Source: Paraflavitalea soli
GTDB taxonomy: Bacteria > Bacteroidota > Bacteroidia > Chitinophagales > Chitinophagaceae
NCBI RefSeq assembly: GCF_003555545.1
Contig: NZ_CP032157.1
Span: 1,368,546 to 1,432,545, forward strand
Length of the DNA: 64,000 nucleotides
Direction of reading: 5' to 3'
Shown: positions 1-10,300 of the stretch, piece by piece
Layout of the letters: every line of letters starts with the position of its first letter
Numbering within the stretch: position 1 is the stretch's first letter
Notes under the pieces: generated by a model
Seen by the model: the letters and a program-made list of their open reading frames with translations, nothing else
Told to the model about the DNA's origin: nothing
Database searches by the model: none
Position numbers and translations under genes: made by a program

Positions 1-878
1 CCCAGCATCTTTTCATTAAGGGCGGCAATACCTGTTTGGAGCCATTCCTTATCGGCCAGCAGGCCGAAGGAATGTTCCAGCGAATTGCCCATCTTATTGA
101 GTGCTACACCCAGGCTGCCCAGTCCGTCTTCTCCTTTGTCCTGAACGCGTACGCTGTAATCGCCGGCAGATATCTTGTTGGCTACATCCTGGATGATATT
201 GATGCGGCGGGTAATGTCTTTGTCTTTTTCCGCCAATGCCATCTGAAGGCGGGTGGTCTTCTCAAAATCGCTGTTGACCCGCATAAAGGAAATAACGGTG
301 ATGATGAGGGAAAGGGCAGCGGCTATTACAATGAGAAGGGGAGTGTAGGTAGAGAACCGATTCATTCGTGCTGTGCGCATGGCCAGCAACTGCTCTTCTG
401 TTTTTATCATTTCGTTGACTACCTGTCTTGCCTCATCCATATGTTTTTTGCCTTCCAGCAATTGTTCTGTAGTGACCTCTTCGCCACCGCGCTTTTGAAC
501 GATGCGACGTTCCAGGTTCGATAAGCGCAATACCACTATTTCCTGTAGCCTGTTGGTACGCATTTCCTGTTGGCGGTTATCAGCTGTCAATGTTTTTAGC
601 TGAACCACGTATGCCTTGGCGCTGTCAATAGAACCATTATACGGAGTCAGGAAGCGATCATCGCCGGTAAGGAGGTACCCCCGCTGACCCGTTTCCGCAT
701 CTTTGAGGGTAGACATGATCTTTTCTACCAGTTGCTTCACTTCGTTGGTATGTTCTACCTCGCCGGCACTTTTCAGCAGGTTGCTGATGCTTACGTAAGA
801 GGCTACAGAGCTTATGATCAACAGGAATAATGAAACACCAAAGCCAATTAACAGGTTCCGTTTAAAAGTCGATTTCAT
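1..878 (-). CDS. Membrane sensor with CHASE3 and HAMP regions (partial, probable histidine kinase)
   Basis: The reading frame starts at the ATG complementary to 876-878 and runs off the left edge without a stop, so only about 292 N-terminal residues are visible. A first membrane segment (about residues 8-29) is followed by a periplasmic helical region with the CHASE3 signature around 'KDAETGQRGYLLTGD', a second membrane segment (about residues 180-200), and a HAMP-like linker with 'KISAGDYSVRVQDKGEDGLGSL'. In the family such proteins are histidine kinases or chemoreceptors; the catalytic part lies outside the window. The gene sits 115 bases downstream of another kinase on the same strand, and the two may form one signalling unit. 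The input signal cannot be told from sequence. Confidence 0.85.
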   Translation of the reverse strand, partial: MKSTFKRNLLIGFGVSLFLLIISSVASYVSISNLLKSAGEVEHTNEVKQLVEKIMSTLKDAETGQRGYLLTGDDRFLTPYNGSIDSAKAYVVQLKTLTADNRQQEMRTNRLQEIVVLRLSNLERRIVQKRGGEEVTTEQLLEGKKHMDEARQVVNEMIKTEEQLLAMRTARMNRFSTYTPLLIVIAAALSLIITVISFMRVNSDFEKTTRLQMALAEKDKDITRRINIIQDVANKISAGDYSVRVQDKGEDGLGSLGVALNKMGNSLEHSFGLLADKEWLQTGIAALNEKML

Positions 879-993
879 TGAAAGATTTATTAGGTACCTT
901 TTTACAATGTTTGTATTCGATTTAGCACTTGTCGGCGAGATGGCAGCATTCGCATGCGTCGCAGGGGAAAGCTGTCACCTCTCCTTATTGACC

Positions 994-2562
994 TCATTGT
1001 TGCTTCACAGGAAGTATCATGATAAATGTACTGCCCTTGCCTTCTTTACTTTCGGCAGTAATCAGTCCATTATGGGTATCCATGATCTTTTTTACAATGG
1101 CCAGCCCAATGCCGGTGCCTTCATATTCCTCTCTCGAGTGCAGGCGCTGGAAAATAGAAAATATCTTATTGAGGTAGATCTCATTAAATCCAATGCCATT
1201 ATCTGTTACGGTAATACGGCAATACTTTCCGGCCGGTGAAGGGATGCTGTAAGGATCTTTCTCCGTCACCAGTACCGATCGGATATGGATAACGGGTTTG
1301 TCCCGTTTGTTGGAAAACTTGAGGGCGTTGCTCAGTATGTTTTGAAATACCTGCCTGATCTGGGCTGGTATCACCTCCAGGGCTGGGATATTATCGGTGT
1401 GAATGATGGCCTCTTTTTCCTGTATCAGCAGTTCCATGTCCACCAGTATTTCCTGGATCACGAGGTTGATATTGGTCGTCTCAAAAACACCGGATATGGA
1501 GAGCCGGCTATAATTGAGGACATCGGTGATCAGGTTATTCATGCGCTCGGAGGAATGGATCAGCCGGTTAATATAGCCTACGGCGTCGGAATTATTGGAC
1601 AGGAACCTGTCCCTGATGAGGTGACTGAATACCTGGATCTTGCGTAAAGGTTCTTTGAGGTCATGGGAAGCAACATAAGCAAACTGTTGGAGCTCATGAT
1701 TGCTCATCTCCAATTCCTTATTGGCCTGGACCAATTCCTGGGTGCGTTCATTTACCCGTTGTTCCAGCAGCTGGTTTACCATTTTCTGTTCATGAATATC
1801 AGTAAAGATGCCTACCCATTTCAGGATATTGTTTTCCTTTTTTACAGGTGTAAGGGTGAGGAGATGAATGCGGTATTCTTCCGACTTCAGTGGTCTGATC
1901 CTTAGTTCTGTTTCCAGCTGCAGACCGGCTCTTATAGCTTCTTCAATGCATTTTGCAATGGAGATAGCGCCGGGCGGCGTTTGCGGGAACATATCCTTAC
2001 CAAAAGAATATTGGTACCAGTATTTATTTACAAACTCAATGGTGCCGGCAGGGTCGGACGTAAAAGCGATCTGTGGAATAGACTCCAACGCGGAGCGTAG
2101 TTCTTCTACACTCTGGTGCAGGGCTTCCTGGGCATGTTTTCTTACTTCTACTTCTTCCTGCAGTGTTTTCTGTGCTGCACTCAATTCCCTGGTTTGCTGG
2201 TGCAGCCGGTAAAAGGTTTTCACTTTCAACAACAGGATATCCGGATCGAATGGCTTGGTGATATAATCGATGGCGCCTGAGGTGTATCCTTTGGTGATGA
2301 ATCGCTTTTCTGTATTGACAGCGGAGAGGAAGATGATGGGAATATCTTTCGATTTGCTGTAGCCACTGATGGCCTCTGCTACTTCAAAACCATCCATGCC
2401 GGGCATTTGTACATCCAGTATGATGAGAAAGTAGGCGTTCTTCAAAACCTTGCGCAGGGCCTCTTCGCCGGAGGCTGCAGTGTCTACCCTGAAATGGTTG
2501 ACCTCAAGGAGTTTTTGTAAAGAAAAAAGGTTTTCAGGTCTGTCATCTACAATGAGTATCAT
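994..2562 (-). CDS. Receiver-PAS-histidine kinase hybrid protein
   Basis: This 522-residue soluble protein has an N-terminal receiver domain (residues 1-120) with the phospho-acceptor Asp50 in 'LIILDVQMPGMDG' and a conserved 'TKPFDPD' Lys. A coiled-coil linker leads to a PAS/PAC-like domain (about 155-260). The HisKA dimerisation domain carries His300 in 'ASHDLKEPLRK', followed by an HATPase_c domain with an N-box near 'QNILSNALKFS' and a 'DNGIGF' G1 box. No membrane segment is visible, so it acts in the cytoplasm, presumably taking phosphate from a partner kinase or being a sensor itself. The next gene on the strand encodes a CHASE3 sensor. A receiver at the N-terminus of the kinase is typical of two-component relays in Bacteroidota. 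Confidence 0.93.
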   Translation of the reverse strand: MILIVDDRPENLFSLQKLLEVNHFRVDTAASGEEALRKVLKNAYFLIILDVQMPGMDGFEVAEAISGYSKSKDIPIIFLSAVNTEKRFITKGYTSGAIDYITKPFDPDILLLKVKTFYRLHQQTRELSAAQKTLQEEVEVRKHAQEALHQSVEELRSALESIPQIAFTSDPAGTIEFVNKYWYQYSFGKDMFPQTPPGAISIAKCIEEAIRAGLQLETELRIRPLKSEEYRIHLLTLTPVKKENNILKWVGIFTDIHEQKMVNQLLEQRVNERTQELVQANKELEMSNHELQQFAYVASHDLKEPLRKIQVFSHLIRDRFLSNNSDAVGYINRLIHSSERMNNLITDVLNYSRLSISGVFETTNINLVIQEILVDMELLIQEKEAIIHTDNIPALEVIPAQIRQVFQNILSNALKFSNKRDKPVIHIRSVLVTEKDPYSIPSPAGKYCRITVTDNGIGFNEIYLNKIFSIFQRLHSREEYEGTGIGLAIVKKIMDTHNGLITAESKEGKGSTFIMILPVKQQ

Positions 2563-2721
2563 AAAGAGCTAAGTAAGAATAATTTGGCCAGATTATAACA
2601 GCTGGGACAAAAAAATGGCTGTAGATTTATGTCTACACAGAATGGGAGAATTGGCACTAAAAAATCATGCCATCAAAAGATGTAGAATTAGTGAAGAAGA
2701 AGGAGAAAAGTAAAAGTAGTA

Positions 2722-2964
2722 TTATCCGCCGATGGGAACTTCGTTGACTTCCATGTAGGTGTTCATGAAAAACATTTCGTGGAGGTTCTGGATGGCTGCT
2801 GATCCTGCCTGGCTGTCCATTTCGATATAACCACAACCCAGAGAATAACCTGTTTGATTGTCCCGAAGGATACGTACGGAGATCACTTTGCCAAACTGAA
2901 GAAAGAGTTGAAAAAGGTGGTTGGCAGTCGTTTTTTTGTTGAGGTTACCAACAAATATGTTCAT
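2722..2964 (-). CDS. Small RRM-type RNA-binding protein
   Basis: The 80-residue product is a single RNA recognition motif. RNP2 is 'IFVGNL' at residues 3-8 and RNP1 is the degenerate 'LGCGYIEM' around residue 43; the aromatic position normally filled by Phe in the middle of RNP1 is Cys here, which could weaken stacking on RNA. Single-RRM proteins of 80-120 residues are common in Bacteroidota and cyanobacteria and are thought to bind RNA, with roles in post-transcriptional control; the target here is unknown. It lacks the Gly-rich tail seen in many homologues. A weak -7-like element (TACCATTG on the minus strand, 2985-2992) lies 20 bases upstream. Confidence 0.9.
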   Translation of the reverse strand: MNIFVGNLNKKTTANHLFQLFLQFGKVISVRILRDNQTGYSLGCGYIEMDSQAGSAAIQNLHEMFFMNTYMEVNEVPIGG

Positions 2965-3135
2965 AAGAGTGGTTTTAATGTGTACAATGGTACGGCGGGA
3001 AGGAAGTTTGGGGGGATATAAACTGAAGATAACTAATTACTATTCATTGGCCTAATTTGTTTTTGAGGCAATAATGGGATTGGCAGGGCTATGGGCGCTG
3101 ATAACTAATCAGTTAACTATTAAAATTAAAAATCG

Positions 3136-3143
3136 TACCTTTG
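3136..3143 (+). promoter_or_regulatory. Promoter -7 box (TACCTTTG) with a structured leader
   Basis: TACCTTTG matches the Bacteroidota -7 consensus TAnnTTTG exactly. A clear TTTG -33 element is not seen. The predicted transcript starts near 3150 and has a leader of about 115 bases before the ATG at 3267; it opens with a small hairpin (GGATT / AATCC, 3146-3160) and contains a second one (CCGGC / GCCGG, about 3220-3236). Confidence 0.55.
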
Positions 3144-3266
3144 CAGGATTAAAAAAATCCCAGCCTGTTATTCCGGTGGTTACATTGGGTAAGGGTTGGG
3201 CAGATTGGTCAAGGTTTTCCGGCAGGAACAGCCGGTTATTATGTTCTTTAAAATTTTTAACAGCAG

Positions 3267-3536
3267 ATGACAAACGATCAGATTGAAAAGTTTCTCACGG
3301 ACAAGAATCCTGACAACGCTCCTGTAAGGATCGGATTTAAGACCCGCAAGCCTTTTATTGGCATTTTTATTAAAACGCCTGACTATGCGGAGTTGAAATC
3401 AAAGAATTTCTGGGCTATTGTTTGGGAATCAAATATCGAGACTTATCAGAAGTCAAAAGATGCCAAATTATCCCGTATATTCAATGGTTCAGAAATAACC
3501 AAGCTATCGCCTTTTAAGAAGGGAAGCGAAGAATAG
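3267..3536 (+). CDS. Small protein of unknown function (89 aa)
   Basis: I do not recognise the family. The product is soluble with no signal peptide or membrane segment, is rich in Lys (over 15 percent), and has a predicted mixed fold with the central hydrophobic strands 'RIGFKTRKPFIGIFI' and 'FWAIVWES'. The ending 'GSEITKLSPFKKGSEE' is charged. The ATG start is supported by a well-placed -7 box about 125 bases upstream and by in-frame coding up to a TAG at 3534. It is a stand-alone gene between the RRM gene and the FabH-like gene. A role in nucleic-acid binding is possible given its basic character, but nothing in the sequence proves it. Confidence 0.7.
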   Translation: MTNDQIEKFLTDKNPDNAPVRIGFKTRKPFIGIFIKTPDYAELKSKNFWAIVWESNIETYQKSKDAKLSRIFNGSEITKLSPFKKGSEE

Positions 3537-3660
3537 GGCTTTATCTTTTTTGCAGTTCCGGAGATAATAATTGTAGATCATATTCCAGCTATGTTGAATA
3601 TGGTGTATTTATTAGCGCGGTAGTATTTTGTCGTATCTATTTAACCATGCTGTTGCACTA

Positions 3661-4731
3661 ATGCAAAGATCAATCATTACGGGTACCGGAAGTTATATTC
3701 CTTCTGTTATCAAAAAGAACAGTGATTTTATTTCCAATAGCTTTTTTACAGAAGACAAACATTCTATAGACCGTCCTCAGAAGGAAATTGTAGAGAAATT
3801 CAAGCAGATCACCGGCATTGAAGAAAGGCGTTATGCGCCCGAAAATATGACGGCTTCCGATATGGCCATCCAGGCTGCTCTCCTGGCCATTAAAGACAGT
3901 GGCGTGGATCCTGAAACGCTGGACCAGCTCATTGTGGCGCACAATTATGGCGATGTGCTCGCTAATACCGTTCAGATGGATGGGGTACCTTCCCTGGCAT
4001 CTCGTGTGAAACAAGGCCTGGGCATCAAAAATCCTTCCTGTATACCTTACGATATCTTATTTGGCTGTCCTGGCTGGCTTCAGGGTCTCATACAGGCTGA
4101 CTTGTACTGCCGGGCCGGCGCCGCCAAAAAGTGTCTGGTAATAGGTACCGAAACCTTATCGAGGGTGGTTGATGATTACGACCGTGACAGTATGATCTTT
4201 TCTGATGGTGCGGGCGCTTGTGTAATGGAATACCAGGAGGTTACCGCCGGACAGGCCGGCATACTGAGCACCAGTACCCGGTCTGATTGTGTAGAAGAAG
4301 CCGGGTATATTTATTTTGGCGAATCCAATGCTCCGGACGCCGACGCTCATACACGTTATATTAAAATGAAGGGCCGTAAGGTATACGAGTATGCCGTTAA
4401 ATATGTGCCGGCTGCTATGAAAGAATGCCTCGACAAAAGCGGTATAGGTCTGCATGAACTGAAAAAGATCTTCATCCACCAGGCCAATGAAAAAATGGAT
4501 GAAAGTATAGTGCGTGCTTTTTACCAATTGTATGGCGCACAAACTCCACGCGATATTATGCCAATGTGCATTCATTGGCTGGGCAATAGTTCTGTTGCCA
4601 CCATTCCCACTTTATACGACCTGGTACGCAGGAACCAGCTTCCTGAACATTCGCTGCAACCCGGCGATGTGATCCTGTTTGCATCAGTAGGCGCCGGCAT
4701 GAATATCAACGCCGTGTGCTACCGTTATTGA
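3661..4731 (+). CDS. 3-oxoacyl-ACP synthase III-like protein (FabH/KAS III family)
   Basis: The 356-residue product has the thiolase-fold signature of KAS III. The catalytic triad is visible: Cys136 in 'LFGCPGW', His273 in 'FIHQAN' and Asn309 in 'HWLGNSS'. N-terminal 'IITGTGSYIPS' is the usual strand/loop start. The family condenses an acyl-CoA with malonyl-ACP; the Cys context differs from housekeeping FabH (usually a Cys followed by Ser/Ala), so a divergent paralogue with another acyl substrate is likely. I chose the ATG at 3661 over an upstream TTG because the family begins just before the first strand. It has no fatty-acid gene neighbours. Confidence 0.9.
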   Translation: MQRSIITGTGSYIPSVIKKNSDFISNSFFTEDKHSIDRPQKEIVEKFKQITGIEERRYAPENMTASDMAIQAALLAIKDSGVDPETLDQLIVAHNYGDVLANTVQMDGVPSLASRVKQGLGIKNPSCIPYDILFGCPGWLQGLIQADLYCRAGAAKKCLVIGTETLSRVVDDYDRDSMIFSDGAGACVMEYQEVTAGQAGILSTSTRSDCVEEAGYIYFGESNAPDADAHTRYIKMKGRKVYEYAVKYVPAAMKECLDKSGIGLHELKKIFIHQANEKMDESIVRAFYQLYGAQTPRDIMPMCIHWLGNSSVATIPTLYDLVRRNQLPEHSLQPGDVILFASVGAGMNINAVCYRY

Positions 4732-5152
4732 GAATGATGCTATCCATTACTGTTAGGCTGCTTTGTGCTAATAGAGCTTAGTATTCGGTTAATTGAGGTC
4801 ATTCAAGCGAACAGGTAATAACGTTACTTCATGGTGCTAACTTTTTATTAACAAAACTGCCTGTTATATGAAGAAATGTCTCAAAGACTATTCGTAAGGG
4901 TTTACCCTGACCTGACCTTGATTATTACGTATTCCTGCTGTATTCTGTACCAACTCTCCACACAAACAATCTACTTACTGTTTTTATCCCCTAAACGGCT
5001 ACCTGCAGGAATCCCGTAAGTTTTGCTATAAGTGAATAAGACGCAACGGGCCATGCTATGCCCGTTACACAAATGCTATGGCGCCTGGGAGCATTGCCCC
5101 TGGGGGTGCCTTCTATTGTCATGCCGTATTATTCATTTATTAAAACCTTATT
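4732..5152 (+). other. Intergenic region, no gene seen
   Basis: These 421 bases hold no convincing coding frame. A possible -7-like element TAAGTTTTG lies at 5017-5025, and two hairpins follow it in the presumed leader of the next gene: AACGGGC / GCCCGTT (5045-5051 and 5060-5066) and a GC-rich one around 5080-5112. The leader may be structured, but no known riboswitch was recognised. Confidence 0.5.
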
Positions 5153-7210
5153 ATGAAACAGCTGTATGCTCTTTTTACTTTCCTGTTGATCATTACTACC
5201 CTGCATGCCCAGGTAAAATTAAGCGCCGACGGGCCAGGTGATACCTATGAACTGATCGAATCGAAAGGCTTCGGTGTAGAAAGTCCTGATTGCCGTCATA
5301 CTTCTTTTGGGCGACATGTAACAGAAATATTCGATAATACCCTTGGTAAAAATGTATTTGTATTTCACAGTCATCCGGTAGAAGATGATGACCGTTGTGG
5401 TGCAGATGACCGGGTGCGTATGGAGATCAAAGGAGGCAATGGTTCTTCTGACGAAATGCAACATACGCAAGGGCAAACAGCTTATTACCGCTGGAAGTTT
5501 AAACTGGATGCCAACTTTATTCCTTCCAGCCGGTTTACGCATATTTTCCAGATCAAGGCCATTGATGGCGATGCAGGGGCACCTTTAATGACGATTACGC
5601 CCCGGGCAGGCAATCCACAAAAGATGCAGATCATTCACAGTGCGGGGGAAGGCAGTGGCAGCCTCGGTACTGTACACCAGGTAGACCTGGCGCCTTTTAA
5701 AGGCACCTGGGTGGAGGCGTATGTTAAATACAAGAGCAGTGAAGGCAGTGCCGGCACCTTTGAAATTACCATTAAGAGGGTCAGTGATGGGGCTACCTTG
5801 CTATCGTATACCAACAACTCATTGGATATGTGGCGTACGGGCGCCAGTTATAACCGGGGCAAATGGGGCGTATACCGTGGTAAAGATGCTGTGTTGCGGG
5901 ATGAGCAGGTACGTTTTGCCGATTTCTGTATTTCAGAAAGCAGTGCCAGCTTATGCCCCTCCGATATTGGAAGTGAGCCGCCACCTATCTGTCAGCCGGT
6001 AGTGGCCAGTGGAGATGATGGCAATGTGGCGGCCAATGTACTGGACAATAACCTCAGTACGCGGTGGTCGGCCACGGGGGATGGGCAATGGATACAGTTT
6101 TGCCTCAGCTCCCCGGCTTCCATAACGGGTGTACAGATCGCTTTTTATAGTGGCAATACGCGCACATCGACCTTTGATGTACTGGTGGGTGATGATGGCA
6201 TTAACTGGACCACCGCCTCGGCGGGCCGGGTAAGCAGCGGCACCTCACTCAACCTGGAAACATTTTCCTTTAGCGCTATCACGGGTAAATATGTACGCAT
6301 TGTAGGGCATGGCAATAGTGTAAATGCCTGGAACAGTTATACGGAGGTAAAGATACAAACAGGTTCAGGGAGCGGACAAACCATTACGCTTGCACCACAG
6401 CATGATGCGTATGTGCGCAATGGTACGGCTGCCGGCACCACGCATGGTACTACGGATGCCAATATACTGGTCACCAAACTCAACTCCACAGCTTCAGCCG
6501 GTAATGATCGTCATACCTACCTGCGCTTTGATGCAGGCAGTGCGGGCAGTACCATCACATCGGCTGTTTTACGCCTGTATGGAAAGATCGATGACGACCG
6601 GAGCACCAATGTGCCCATCAATGTTTATGGTGTATCCAATACCACCTGGACTGAATCGACCATCACCTGGAACAATAAACCCGCTACAGGCGCCAGTGCT
6701 TTGCAAACTGCTACGGTAACGGATGCTACAGCGCGTTACTATAGCTGGGATATTACGGCTTATGTGCAAAGTGAACTGGCAGCAGGGCGCACGCTGATAT
6801 CGCTGGCCTTGCTTAGTACTGTGGCCACTGATCCACGTATTACCTGGAATTCCAAAGAAACCGGCAGCAATGGGCCTCAACTGGTGATCACTACCAGTAC
6901 GACGCTGCAATCGCAAAGGCAGTTGCTGGTGGCAAAAGCTGAAGAAGAAGCCAGTGAGCTGCGGTTGTCATCTTTCCCCAATCCTTTCAGGGGCAGTAAT
7001 ACGGTGGTGGTAAACCTGGCGAAAGAAGGATATACGCAACTGGCAGCGTATGATATGACCGGCAGGCAGGTGGCTGTATTGGTGAACGCGCGGTTAGCAG
7101 CCGGGGCACACCGCATTCCATTCAGGCCTGAAGCATTGCCCGCTGGTATCTACCTGCTGCGGCTTTCCAATAACGGACAAACAATTACCCAAAAACTGGT
7201 AAAAGAATAG
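5153..7210 (+). CDS. Secreted polysaccharide lyase candidate with F5/8C, CBM96-like and T9SS domains
   Basis: The 685-residue protein begins with a signal peptide (residues 1-20, cut near 'LHA-QVK'). Residues about 22-265 look like a concanavalin-type jelly-roll lyase domain ('DRVRMEIK', 'YYRWKFKLD', 'FTHIFQIKAIDG', 'KGTWVEAYVKY'), resembling the PF14099/PL13/PL20 group that cleaves uronic-acid polymers; the exact family is uncertain. Then come an F5/8C discoidin-like domain (275-405), a CBM96-like DNRLRE-type domain (410-580, 'HDAYVRNGT', 'TWNNKPATG', 'ITWNSKETGSN'), and a T9SS type A sorting domain (about 605-685, 'SFPNPFRGSN', ending 'KLVKE'). It is the first of four neighbouring genes with the same tail. 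Export to the outer surface by the type IX system is expected. Confidence 0.85.
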   Translation: MKQLYALFTFLLIITTLHAQVKLSADGPGDTYELIESKGFGVESPDCRHTSFGRHVTEIFDNTLGKNVFVFHSHPVEDDDRCGADDRVRMEIKGGNGSSDEMQHTQGQTAYYRWKFKLDANFIPSSRFTHIFQIKAIDGDAGAPLMTITPRAGNPQKMQIIHSAGEGSGSLGTVHQVDLAPFKGTWVEAYVKYKSSEGSAGTFEITIKRVSDGATLLSYTNNSLDMWRTGASYNRGKWGVYRGKDAVLRDEQVRFADFCISESSASLCPSDIGSEPPPICQPVVASGDDGNVAANVLDNNLSTRWSATGDGQWIQFCLSSPASITGVQIAFYSGNTRTSTFDVLVGDDGINWTTASAGRVSSGTSLNLETFSFSAITGKYVRIVGHGNSVNAWNSYTEVKIQTGSGSGQTITLAPQHDAYVRNGTAAGTTHGTTDANILVTKLNSTASAGNDRHTYLRFDAGSAGSTITSAVLRLYGKIDDDRSTNVPINVYGVSNTTWTESTITWNNKPATGASALQTATVTDATARYYSWDITAYVQSELAAGRTLISLALLSTVATDPRITWNSKETGSNGPQLVITTSTTLQSQRQLLVAKAEEEASELRLSSFPNPFRGSNTVVVNLAKEGYTQLAAYDMTGRQVAVLVNARLAAGAHRIPFRPEALPAGIYLLRLSNNGQTITQKLVKE

Positions 7211-7222
7211 AGCATCCTGACA

Positions 7223-7285
7223 CAAAAGAAGGTGAGCCGCCCTTCCGGGGCTGCATTGCCGGACCGCAGGGCGACGCACCTTTTG
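7223..7285. repeat. REP-like palindrome, divergent copy with extended arms
   Basis: CAAAAGAAGGTGAGCCGCCCT is answered by AGGGCGACGCACCTTTTG around a GC-rich loop. It is a variant of the GGTGAGCCGCCCTT / AAGGGCGACCCACC element found at five other sites in the window. Lying 12 bases after a stop codon, it could also act as a transcript-stabilising or terminating stem-loop. Confidence 0.75.
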
Positions 7286-7345
7286 TTTGGACCTGTTAGG
7301 GTCTTATATCATAGATACCATTAACACTTATCAAAACCAATCAGT

Positions 7346-10300
7346 ATGAAAAAAAACAATTGCCTGACGAAAGCATGGCAGCTATTGCTGTATAGCTGTC
7401 TTTTTCTCTTTCTGCTACAACCGGCCCGGGGGCAAACACTGCCAACCAACTTTCAGCGGGTGTTGGTAACAGGTAGCATAACAGGGCCTACGGCCATGGC
7501 CTTTACACCCGATGGCCGGGTGCTGGTATGCCAGCAGAATGGCCAGTTGCGGGTGGTTAAAAATGGTAGTTTGCTGACTACGCCTGCCATTACTTTATCG
7601 GTCAATACCAGTGGAGAACGAGGATTGATCGGGGTGGCAGTCGATCCTAATTTTGCCAGCAACCAGTATATTTATCTCTACTATACACATACTTCAGGGC
7701 CGCATAACCGCTTAAGCCGGTTTACGATGACAGGCGATGTCGCAGGATCTGAGTTGGCCCTGTTGGATTTTCCAACGCTGAGTGGCATTTATCACAATGG
7801 TGGTGGCCTTGTATTTGGTAATGACGGCAAGTTGTATGTGTCTATCGGGGAAAACCAGGTAGGTTCTAATGCGCAGAACCTGGATACTTACCTGGGCAAG
7901 CTGTTGCGGATCAATTCGGATGGTACTGCGCCGGCTGGTAATCCCTTTACCGGCAATGCAGTGCGCAGCCGTATATGGGCTTATGGATTACGAAATCCTT
8001 TTACCCTCGCTTCTGATCCGGTGAGTGGTAAGATCTTTGTGAATGATGTGGGCAATGCTACCTGGGAGGAGATCAACGATGCTACTACGGGGGGCAAGAA
8101 TTTTGGCTGGCCTGATAAGGAAGGTATGTGTACCAGTGGCTGCACAGGGTATACCAATCCTATTTACGTATATGCTACCAACCGCACAGACCCTCCGCCA
8201 AACGGACAAGGCTGTGCTATTAACGGCGGTACCTTTTTCAATGGCGGTATCAGCAATTGGCCGGCCACCTATGGCGGCAAATATTTCTTCCTGGATTATT
8301 GTGGTTCCTGGATCGATTATATCAATCCTACCTCTCCTTCCAGGGTATCGTTTGCCACCGGGCTGAGTGGTGGGAATGTATACATGAAGCAAGGTACGGA
8401 TGGCAACCTGTATTACCTGCGTCGTGATAACAGTTCTCTTTACCGCATTGTATATACGGGCAACCAGGCGCCCACCATTACTACCCAACCGCAAAATACG
8501 TCGGTGGTGATTGGTGGTACGGCCACTTTCACGGTAGCAGCTACCGGTAGCCCGGCGCCTACTTACCAATGGCGCAAAGGCACTACCAATATTTCAGGTG
8601 CTACGGGTACCACTTATAGCATCACCAACGTACAACCCTCGCATGCGGGACAATACAATGTGGTGGTGACCAATAGTTCGGGTACGGTAACCAGCAGTAA
8701 TGCCACGCTTACGGTAACGCAGCCCAATACTTTGCCGGTAGCTACGATCAATAGTCCCACGAATGGCGTCTTGTTCAGGTCGGGTGATGTGATCAGCTTT
8801 AGCGGTGCCGGTACTGATGCGGAAGACGGAACGCTTACAGGCAGTACGTTTGAATGGTGGGTTGATTTTCACCATGCCACGCATATACATCCGGGGCCAC
8901 AGCTTACGGATGGGGTGAGCAGTGGCTCATTTGTAGCGGACCTGTCGGATCACAATGAGACGAATGTGTGGTACCGTATTTACCTGGCTGTACAGGATTC
9001 ACAGGGCGGGCGTGATACTTCTTATGTAGAAGTATTTCCGGTTACTTCACAACTTACGTTGCAAACACAACCGGCTGGATTGCTGGTAAGGCTGGATGCG
9101 GTACCCTTTACAGCGCCATATACTACGGAAGCTGTTTCGGGTGCATCGCGGCCTATTGTAGCCATCTCACCGCAAACCCTGAATGGGGTAACCTATATTT
9201 TTGATCATTGGAGCCAGGGTGGCGCTGCTGCGCAGAACATCGTGATCACGGATAATGATATTACTTATACGGCGCATTACCGGGTGGCCCCCACACCGAT
9301 AAACTTCACTGCCCAACAGGATGCCTATGTACGGGATGGCACGAATGCAGGGATCACACATGGTACTACGGACTCCACCTTGCTTATCACCAAGCTATCG
9401 CCTTCGGGGCAATTGAATAATGCCAGGGAATCTTACCTGCTGTTTGACCTCACACCGGTCAATGGCAATGTATCTGCCGTAACGCTGAAAGTATATGGTA
9501 AGGTAGACCTTACTACGGTGCCATCGGTACTGGTGGGAGCCTATTCGGTAGCCAACACTACCTGGACAGAAAATACACTTACCTGGAACAATAAACCGGC
9601 TACCAGCGCCACAGAACTAAGTTCGGCTACGGTAACGAATTCGGCTTATGCTTATATAAACTGGGATGTGACGAATTATGTGAGAAGTGAGTTGCTTGCC
9701 GGGCGTAAGAAAATATCGCTGGCGCTGAAGAGCATGATAGCGCATGATCCACGCATTTTCTGGAATTCATCAGAGTTTGGTTCCAACCCGCCACAACTGT
9801 CGGTGATTGTTGACGGTGCGGCCAGTAATGTACCGCCAACGGTAAGCGTCACTTCTCCGGCTAATAATACCAGTTTCACAGCGCCTGCATCCATAACGAT
9901 CAATGCTACGGCTGCTGATAGTGATGGTACGGTTACGGGAGTGGAATTCTTCAACGGTACCACCAGCCTGGGTGTTGATAATGTAGCGCCATATTCCATT
10001 GTTTGGAACAATGTGCCGGTGGGTGCTTATACGATCACGGCCAAAGCAACGGACGATAGTAGTGCTGTGACTACTTCTGCCCCTGTTAATATCTCTGTCA
10101 ATGCAGCGCCTTCCTGTACGCCGGTAACGGCCAGTGCCGATGATGGCAATGTGCCTGCCAATGTACTGGACAATGACCTCAATACACGATGGTCGGCCAA
10201 TGGTGACGGACAGTGGATACAATTGTGCCTGAATGATACCTTTACCATTACCGGGGTGCAGATCGCTTTCTATAGTGGCAATACGCGCACCTCTACTTTT

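Noticed and set aside
3628-3660. TTG start giving an 11-residue N-terminal extension of the FabH-like protein
   Set aside because: The family starts just before 'IITGTGSYIPS'; ATG 3661 fits better and the extension is not protein-like.
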